DNA from: Lewinellaceae bacterium
Lineage (GTDB): Bacteria; Bacteroidota; Bacteroidia; Chitinophagales; Saprospiraceae
NCBI GenBank assembly: GCA_020636075.1
Contig: JACJYO010000004.1
Span: 62,001 to 126,000 of the forward strand
Reading direction: 5' to 3'
DNA length: 64,000 nt
A program made the translations under genes and the position numbers. Shown here piece after piece: positions 58,223-64,000 of the stretch; positions within the stretch are counted from its first letter, which is position 1, and each line of letters opens with the position of its first letter. A model generated the notes under the pieces. The model worked only from the letters and a program-made list of their open reading frames with translations, was not told the origin of the DNA and did no database searches.

Positions 58223-61200
58223 TCACCGCTGCACCACCAATTTGCCTGCCAACACCCCCGCCACCCCGGCAATTTTCACCACGTACACGCCGTCCGGAAG
58301 CCGCACTTCAGGCACTGAAACCGGGCTCGATAAATCAGGCACGAGTTGCCGGTAACAGGTCTGCCCCGCCAGGTTTGAAATTTCAAGCATTCCCGGGCCA
58401 TTTAACCGCCTACCCGTCGCATAGACCGTAAAGCCGGATGGCGCCGGATTAGGCACTAAGCGCAGGCTATTGCGAGGTGGTTGCTGATCCACGGGTTCGT
58501 CAGTTGAAACTGATATGGTGATGATGCCCGATTTGACGGTATTGGTAATCACCGGCTCGTTAAAATCGAAATAGATCGCCGCTTTGTTTTGCACAAAATA
58601 ATTGGACCGGTAGGCCTTGTTGCGCTGGATAGCAAAGGTCACAAAACCGTGGCTCCCCGCTTCATCCGACAGGCTGTCCGGCAGGTCGATGGGATCGAAC
58701 AGGATTTCCAACAGGCGACCCGGCAACAACCGGAAGTCCGAAACCGGGTGGCTGGAAGAAACCAGGCGCAGTGTCGTGACCTGGAGCGCCGTGTCGATCA
58801 GGTCGGTGATACGTACCAGGCTGGCCGGCGCCGTGCCGGTATTCTGAAAGCGGATCGTGTAGTGGAGTTCCTTTCCGCCGGCAATTTCAGCAGCGGTCAG
58901 GCCCAGCGGAGGGTCTACCAGTTTGTCGTTGGGGTCGAAGGAGCCGACTACGGTGTCGCAAAGCACCAGATGGTTGTTCTGCGGGGTGGCGACCGGTGCA
59001 TCGGGTTCGACGTGCGCATACATTTTTAGCAGGCTGCCCAAGGGCACCGTAGGTGCTAAATTGCCGCTTACGCTGATCACCCGTTTTTCGAACAAGAGCA
59101 GTTGGGTAAAATCCCAAATCAGGCTGTCGCCGCCAATGACCGCCGAAGGCGCGGGGTCGGCTGCGATAAATTGGAAATTGGGATCGAGTTTGAGTGAAAC
59201 GGTGCCATTGGCCGGGAGGGTTCCGTCGTTGGTGATTTGCAGGTGGGTATTCAGATTGAAGCCCGGCCGCGGGCGCCCGGCAAATTTGCCGGCAAGGGAT
59301 ACATCGAGGATGTCGGCGCTGAAGTGGACGCCAAAATTCCGGCCGGAACCGCTGCCGCTCACCAAATGGAAGGGCGGGTTGATCTGATCGACATACGGTG
59401 AGTTGACCTTCACCCGCAACGTATCCATACTGCCGGGTGTACTGCCGATGGCGTAGCTGCCGTCGTCCTTGCTTGTGGTCATCCAGAAGGGATGCCAGGC
59501 CGTTGGCTCGTGCACGTGCACTTGTACTGCGGGCAGGGGTGTTTCGCCGGGATTGAACAGCCCATCGTTGTTGTCGTCTTTGAAAACAAATCCCGAAGAG
59601 AGGGCGCCATATTGCTGCGGCAAGCCGATCTTGACAACACCGCCGCCGAAACCGCCCATATAAAAAGTGGTATCCACCAGGGCTAAATTGTTGTAAGGAA
59701 GGTATTGGATGGGCAGCCAGGTTTGGCAGTCATCGAGCGAGGCAAACAAGCCGATTTGTGGGTCGTAGTAATAGTAGGTCCCGTTTTTTTGCCAAATATT
59801 GCCCAGGTACAGGTCGATATCTGATGGGAACAGGTCCGCATCGGGTAGTCCGTCGCTGGCATACGTCCATTGAATGCCGTCGGTGGAGTAGTATAACATC
59901 CGCTGATTCCCGGACTTTACGCCTTCTGCAAACAAGCGGTCATCGGTTGCCGCCAATTTCAAGAAGAGCACACCTGCCGGGGCAGGGACTGCTTCCCAGC
60001 TTTGGCCCAAATTGCTGCTGGAATATAGGCTGGAAGCTATTATTGGGGTACCGTAGTGTTTGCCCTTAAAATACACGATCTGATCGGGCGTGATGCCGGT
60101 TATAGCCCAGGTTTTTCCCAAGTCGACCGACCGGAGGTTGCTGGAAAAGTCGCCTTTAACTACCAATGCATCGTCGAGCCAGAACAGATTTCTTATCGAA
60201 CCCCACCCGCCAACCGCTTGGTAGGGGGAAATCTTATCCCACGAAAGGCCGTTGTCGGTGGATAGGTAAAAGTAGTCTGCGTAGACTGGAACTGCTGCAA
60301 TTTTCCCGGATGCGCTGGATGCTACCTTTGAAAAATAATTTCCGGGCAAGGGCAATAGCGCGGTGTTTTTCCAGGATTGCGCGGATAGGTCATAGGCGAA
60401 TACGCCGTTTCCACAGGCAGCCCAAAGGTCGGTGGCATTAGCTTCAAGGAAATACACCGCGGCTGAATACAGGCCGTCGTTGGCGGGGACGAGCAGGTTG
60501 GCCGTTTCATCCAGGCGGAACACGCCCTGGTTGTAGGAGGCGCCGAGCAGATAGCCTCCGGCTGTCGCAAGGTCGAGGATGCCGTGATAGTCGGGTATGG
60601 GTACTCCTGCCCAGGTATAGCCAAAGTCTTCCGTATACATCAGGCCGGTATTGCCGGCATCTTTGTAAATGCGGTTGCCGACTTGTACAAATTTGCCGGG
60701 AGTATTGTGGTAAGGGATGGCCGTTTTTTTCCAGGTAACACCGCCGTCGTTTGACCCCCAGAGGTAATGCTCCGTTGCGAACATCAGGTGCGGGCCGGTG
60801 GCAAACATGTTGGATGCATATTCCTGAGCGCCAAAATCGGGTGATACCAGTTCCCAGTCTACGCCATTGGCCGCCAGGCGCCAGTATTGGTTATACCATT
60901 CAACGTACAACTTGTCATCAAAGGCCCATACATCATAGGTGTACTGCCCGGGCGGGGCAATGCTTTCCCAGGTTTGGCCGTCGTCGGTGCTGCGGTAGAT
61001 GACATTATCCACGCCATCCGGCACGTAGATTCCATGCGAGCAAACCGCAATTTTGCTAAAGATGCCACCGTAGTATGTTGGGGGCAGGTTGCCTTCCGTC
61101 CAACTCATACCATTGTCGTGACTGACGAGGAAGTGCAAAGGAGCTGCACCATAATTGAATCCATGGCCTTGCAAGGCAGCAAGTGTTGTGGGTGATGCAG

Positions 61201-61417
61201 CGATGGGCCAAAGGTTACCATAGGGCAGTTGTTCCCAGGTCTGGCCATCATTTGAGCGATACAAGTAGTATTCATCCGGAACAAAGGCGTACTGATCGTT
61301 GTAGTAGGGATGCCAGGTTGCGCCGCCTTGCGGGCCGTTGGTATGTTGCCAGTTGATCTGGCCGGGCAGGTTTGCGGCGGTAAGCAAAAGCAGCAAGTAG
61401 AGTAGGGGTGATTTCAT
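58223..61417 (-). CDS. BNR-repeat T9SS-secreted protein
   Basis: A 1064-residue protein starting at ATG 61417, chosen because the signal peptide (MKSPLLYLLLLLTAANLPGQ) follows directly; an in-frame ATG at 61447 lies inside the upstream terminator region. Residues about 20-590 contain repeated BNR/sialidase-like motifs (RSNDGQTWEQL, SHDNGMSWTE, RSTDDGQTWESI, STDNGLSWDKI) forming a beta-propeller. Residues about 600-690 are SdrD_B-like (FKDDNNDGLFNPGETPLPAV). A DUF11-like repeat region (FDPNDKLVDPP, YTIRFQNTGTAPAS, AIYFDFNEPVITN) precedes a T9SS type A sorting domain (LRLVPNPAPSGF to the end). No catalytic sialidase residues could be assigned. It is probably a surface or secreted binding protein. 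Confidence 0.9.
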   Translation of the reverse strand: MKSPLLYLLLLLTAANLPGQINWQHTNGPQGGATWHPYYNDQYAFVPDEYYLYRSNDGQTWEQLPYGNLWPIAASPTTLAALQGHGFNYGAAPLHFLVSHDNGMSWTEGNLPPTYYGGIFSKIAVCSHGIYVPDGVDNVIYRSTDDGQTWESIAPPGQYTYDVWAFDDKLYVEWYNQYWRLAANGVDWELVSPDFGAQEYASNMFATGPHLMFATEHYLWGSNDGGVTWKKTAIPYHNTPGKFVQVGNRIYKDAGNTGLMYTEDFGYTWAGVPIPDYHGILDLATAGGYLLGASYNQGVFRLDETANLLVPANDGLYSAAVYFLEANATDLWAACGNGVFAYDLSAQSWKNTALLPLPGNYFSKVASSASGKIAAVPVYADYFYLSTDNGLSWDKISPYQAVGGWGSIRNLFWLDDALVVKGDFSSNLRSVDLGKTWAITGITPDQIVYFKGKHYGTPIIASSLYSSSNLGQSWEAVPAPAGVLFLKLAATDDRLFAEGVKSGNQRMLYYSTDGIQWTYASDGLPDADLFPSDIDLYLGNIWQKNGTYYYYDPQIGLFASLDDCQTWLPIQYLPYNNLALVDTTFYMGGFGGGVVKIGLPQQYGALSSGFVFKDDNNDGLFNPGETPLPAVQVHVHEPTAWHPFWMTTSKDDGSYAIGSTPGSMDTLRVKVNSPYVDQINPPFHLVSGSGSGRNFGVHFSADILDVSLAGKFAGRPRPGFNLNTHLQITNDGTLPANGTVSLKLDPNFQFIAADPAPSAVIGGDSLIWDFTQLLLFEKRVISVSGNLAPTVPLGSLLKMYAHVEPDAPVATPQNNHLVLCDTVVGSFDPNDKLVDPPLGLTAAEIAGGKELHYTIRFQNTGTAPASLVRITDLIDTALQVTTLRLVSSSHPVSDFRLLPGRLLEILFDPIDLPDSLSDEAGSHGFVTFAIQRNKAYRSNYFVQNKAAIYFDFNEPVITNTVKSGIITISVSTDEPVDQQPPRNSLRLVPNPAPSGFTVYATGRRLNGPGMLEISNLAGQTCYRQLVPDLSSPVSVPEVRLPDGVYVVKIAGVAGVLAGKLVVQR

Positions 61418-61447
61418 AGGAATATATTTGATCGTGAATAGGTGCAT

Positions 61448-61486
61448 AAAAAAAGCCCTTCCTCCACAGTTGTGGAGCGAAGGACT
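61448..61486 (-). terminator. Terminator of the CHAT gene
   Basis: On the minus strand AGTCCTTC-G-CTCCAC, loop AACT, GTGGAG-GAAGGGCT then a T run. It is a 14-bp stem with one G-T pair and one unpaired base. It follows the CHAT gene and lies about 30 nt before the BNR gene start, so the BNR gene probably has its own promoter or depends on read-through. Confidence 0.75.
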
Positions 61487-61700
61487 TTACTTTTTGATGG
61501 CGGAGTTATACAAGGCGGGTCAGGTTTTTAAGTGCTCAAAACTCGCCTGATTTCGGCATAAATCCAAATTGCACCTATTCAAAACCTGGTACAGCTATGG
61601 CACATCCCGGGGGCATGCTTCTCAAATTAAACTTTTCCAAATTGGGCTTTTGACTTTAACAGAAGTTCCCTAATCGGAAAGCCAGCCATATATTCCCAAT
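61487..61700. other. Gap between the CHAT gene stop and its terminator
   Basis: About 210 nt without a credible gene. I see no strong promoter here. Confidence 0.4.
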
Positions 61701-64000
61701 TCACTCCACCAGCACAAAACCGGCCCATAAATAGGGATCCTTGTACTTATTCCGCATCTCCTTTTGTGCCAAACGAAATGCATCCGGGATGGAAAGGCCA
61801 TCCTCCAACCATTTGGTGTAAAAGGTGGTCATCAATTCCTGAGTTTGTACATCGGGTACCTGCCAGAGTGACATCACGAGATATTTCACCCCGGCAATTT
61901 TAAAGGCGCGTTGTAAACCATACACACCTTCATTCCCCTGAATATCGCCCAGCCCGGTTTCGCAAGCGGAAAGGACTACTAATTCCGTGTTCGACATGTT
62001 CATCTGACTGATTTCGTAGGCAGTGAGAATGCCATCTTCCATGCCCGGCCGAAGTGGTTTACCTGTATGCCAGGCGTAGTTGCCGCCGGCCAGGATGAGG
62101 CCGGAGCGTATCATGGGGTGGTCGGAGATTTTGAAGGTGGGTTCGGCCTTTCCCAACCCCCGCTCCGGGGAGGGGGCTTCTGTTTGCGGGTCGGGGAAGA
62201 AAAAGCCGTGGGTAGCCAGATGCAGGATGCGTGGAGCAGGGCCTGATTTTCCAATGGCCTTGAAGGATTCTTCGGTGGCCGCCATACCCGAATAAAAATG
62301 GGTAGAGAAATTTGACTTATTGAGCAACGCTGTAATGCTCGAGCCTTCTTTTTCCGTACCGGGCAAATAACCCCAGTTTCCTCCCCGTTGGGGTACACTG
62401 CGGTCGGCATTTACGAAATTTATTGGTGCGGATAACAGTGCCAGATCCACCTGGGTCGCTGAATCTTGTGCGATGGTGGTGGTATCAATCTCATAGGTAA
62501 TACCGCCATAAAGCAGGGCTTCCGCTGTTCCATTGGATTTTGACAAATCAGGTACGACCAGGGAGCGGGTGCATCCGAGCCGGGTTAAATTATACCGGTC
62601 GGATAGATTTTGGGTGTTGTCGATGGGAATCGCATCGAAATTGATGCGGTGCAATATGCCGGACGGCGCATACCAAAGGGTATGCACACCCGATAAAAGG
62701 CTGTCCAGAGGTTTCCAGATTAGGTCGTAAAGACCGGTGAGGTTTCTTGTGTTTAGCGGTTTTACACCCCGGCTATAAAGTTGAGCGAACAATTCGCGGG
62801 ATTGTTTCGGAGCACTTGTTGAAAGGATGTTTGTGAGTTGTTTTTCCTCAAAGAGACTTTTGAAAATTGGTTGTTTCACATCAGGAAGCAGAACCAGGGC
62901 GGCGTACATGATGCTGTCGGAAGTTTTTGGAAAATTGACCTGGAACTGGATAAACTCTATGGCCGCTTCTCCTTTTTTTAACATAGACTGCACTTCCTGC
63001 CATTTTACCTGCCGGCTGGCTTCGGAATAGCCGGCAATCAAGCGGGAGAGTTCTTTTTCAGCATCGTTTGCTTTTTCCTCGAATCCTTCTACTGCTTTTC
63101 GCTCGGCAATCGGTTTGGCAAGTTCGGCTGCCAGGTAGCGGCGATAGCCTTTGAGTTGTTTGCTCAGGGCCTCCGTTTCGGGGGTGGAAGATGCCAGCGT
63201 ATTCAGACGGCTTGCAGCGGTGCGCAAAAATCCTTTGAGAAAAAGGGCATGGTTGAATGCCAACTCGGGTAAGGCGCCGAATGGTGCGCCTCTTTCCTGC
63301 CTGGAAAGCAGCCAGGAAGACACCCTGTTGCCTGCATTTTGGTAGTTGGACGTATATCGGGCCAACTCCCGTTCCGACAAGAAAGTTGTTGCTTTGGAAA
63401 GCCGGCGTTGGCTCAGCTCAAAATAGCTTTTCAGTAGCGGTTCAGATTCACTGAACCTGTTTTGAATTTCATAAATTATCCCAAGCTTGTTCAGGCTTGC
63501 CCCGTAGTCGGGATGATTTTTCCCCAATAGTTGCTCCTGGATGGCAATAGTTTCGAGGTAAAGCGGTTCGGCCTTTTCATAGTTATTCAATGTTTTATAC
63601 AGACCCGCCAGGTTGAAGAGGCTAAATACGTATTCCGTGTTTGTTTTGCCCAGGATTTTTTCTTCGATAGCCAAAGCTTCGAGGTAATAGGCTTCGGCTT
63701 TATCATACCTACCCATTTCCGAACATACACTTCCCAGGTTTCTCAGCGTAGTCGTATACAGATAATGCTCTTTCCCATATATTTTTTCCCGGATGGCCTT
63801 TGCTTCTTCATAATATGCTTCGGCTTTTTGGTAGTTCTCAATGCGAAAATTCAAGCCCGCCAAGCCAAGCAGGCTAGCTGCATAATCCGGGTGCTCTTTC
63901 CCCAACACGGTTTCTTGTATGGTTTGGGCTTCCAATAAAAGGCGCTCCTCTTTTTCGTAATTGTTCATTTCTCCATACAAAATCGATAGATTATACAGGT
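61701..64000 (-). CDS. TPR-CHAT protease, N-terminus beyond the window
   Basis: The frame is open to base 64000, and the residues just before the first in-window start (LYNLSIL, a TTG codon) continue the TPR pattern. The true start is therefore outside the window. At least four TPR units of about 42 residues are visible (NYEKAEPLYLETIAIQEQLL type, each with H-P-D-Y-like turns), followed by a helical linker (about 180-420). A CHAT caspase-like protease domain forms the C-terminal 330 residues. The catalytic dyad is His in RILHLATHGFFF and Cys in LVVLSACETGLGD. The C-terminal WAGFVLVE is the usual family ending. Related proteins act in programmed cell death or proteolytic signalling, including the type III-E CRISPR partner. 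No CRISPR or gasdermin gene is nearby, so its role is unknown. Confidence 0.93.
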   Translation of the reverse strand, partial: LYNLSILYGEMNNYEKEERLLLEAQTIQETVLGKEHPDYAASLLGLAGLNFRIENYQKAEAYYEEAKAIREKIYGKEHYLYTTTLRNLGSVCSEMGRYDKAEAYYLEALAIEEKILGKTNTEYVFSLFNLAGLYKTLNNYEKAEPLYLETIAIQEQLLGKNHPDYGASLNKLGIIYEIQNRFSESEPLLKSYFELSQRRLSKATTFLSERELARYTSNYQNAGNRVSSWLLSRQERGAPFGALPELAFNHALFLKGFLRTAASRLNTLASSTPETEALSKQLKGYRRYLAAELAKPIAERKAVEGFEEKANDAEKELSRLIAGYSEASRQVKWQEVQSMLKKGEAAIEFIQFQVNFPKTSDSIMYAALVLLPDVKQPIFKSLFEEKQLTNILSTSAPKQSRELFAQLYSRGVKPLNTRNLTGLYDLIWKPLDSLLSGVHTLWYAPSGILHRINFDAIPIDNTQNLSDRYNLTRLGCTRSLVVPDLSKSNGTAEALLYGGITYEIDTTTIAQDSATQVDLALLSAPINFVNADRSVPQRGGNWGYLPGTEKEGSSITALLNKSNFSTHFYSGMAATEESFKAIGKSGPAPRILHLATHGFFFPDPQTEAPSPERGLGKAEPTFKISDHPMIRSGLILAGGNYAWHTGKPLRPGMEDGILTAYEISQMNMSNTELVVLSACETGLGDIQGNEGVYGLQRAFKIAGVKYLVMSLWQVPDVQTQELMTTFYTKWLEDGLSIPDAFRLAQKEMRNKYKDPYLWAGFVLVE

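Noticed and set aside
58087..58272. N-terminal extension of the small membrane protein back to 58272
   Set aside because: It would overlap the end of the BNR gene and adds a Trp/Arg-rich segment without signal or motif; ATG 58086 directly precedes the first membrane helix.
61701..64000. Possible type III-E CRISPR (Craspase-like) system
   Set aside because: TPR-CHAT alone is not diagnostic. No CRISPR array or cas gene is seen in the window.
1..64000. tRNA, rRNA or riboswitch genes
   Set aside because: Gaps were inspected by eye for cloverleaf or known aptamer patterns and none was recognised; only hairpins and repeats were found. A covariance-model search would be decisive.

Overview
The window looks like a chromosomal segment of a Bacteroidota bacterium, most likely of the Saprospiraceae/Lewinella type. 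This rests on several family signatures. There are three proteins with C-terminal type IX secretion (T9SS) sorting domains: type A at 5700-20099 and 58223-61417, type B (gliding-motility C-terminal type) at 45725-52048. There are also a SusC/SusD pair, a GLPGLI-family protein, a LytTR regulator, PKD-like, SprB-like and HYR-like surface repeats, and -7 elements of the TAnnTTTG kind. I see no rRNA, tRNA, CRISPR array, transposase or phage gene.

Layout. 1-2282 (-) is the N-terminal part of a secreted PKD-like repeat protein that runs off the left edge. 2506-5434 (+) holds a lone hisA, a small outer-membrane beta-barrel and a LytTR regulator with a degenerate receiver domain. 5700-20099 (+) is one 4799-residue secreted repeat protein. 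It contains a near-identical 81-residue repeat array, an inserted lamin-tail domain, dockerin- and cohesin-like modules and a T9SS signal, and is followed by two tandem terminators. 20508-32887 is mostly housekeeping and envelope genes: DUF937, an HD phosphohydrolase with a class V aminotransferase, a sensor kinase, a GLPGLI protein, a Cys-rich secreted peptide, a TMTC-like membrane glycosyltransferase, a flippase, OsmC, and a TIGR01777 epimerase coupled to an AI-2E-type permease.

32991-45670 looks like a nutrient-uptake locus. An HTH/transmembrane/Cys-rich regulator (32991-34178, -) faces an apparent operon of a DASS (SLC13) symporter, SusC, SusD and an SGNH hydrolase. Two lipoproteins follow, one with a Big_5-like domain and two lamin-tail domains, the other with a Big_5-like domain and an alpha/beta hydrolase. 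Four 10-bp phased direct repeats lie 11 bp upstream of the regulator start codon and look like an operator.

45725-64000 is entirely on the minus strand. In transcription order it holds a TPR-CHAT protease (start outside the window), a BNR/T9SS secreted protein, a small membrane protein with a GH105-type hydrolase lipoprotein, a GH38-type mannosidase-like enzyme, and a 2107-residue FG-GAP/SprB-like T9SS type B surface protein.

The intergenic regions are unusual. Many are filled with long perfect inverted repeats of at least five sequence families. At two places (43659-44237 and about 56037-56570) one palindromic element has landed inside one arm of another. In each case the insert is flanked by a direct repeat that looks like a target-site duplication (11 bp and 5 bp), which suggests active or recently active MITE-like elements. 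The best candidates for something undescribed are these nested elements and the membrane-anchored regulator with its phased operator and divergent DASS-SusCD-esterase operon.
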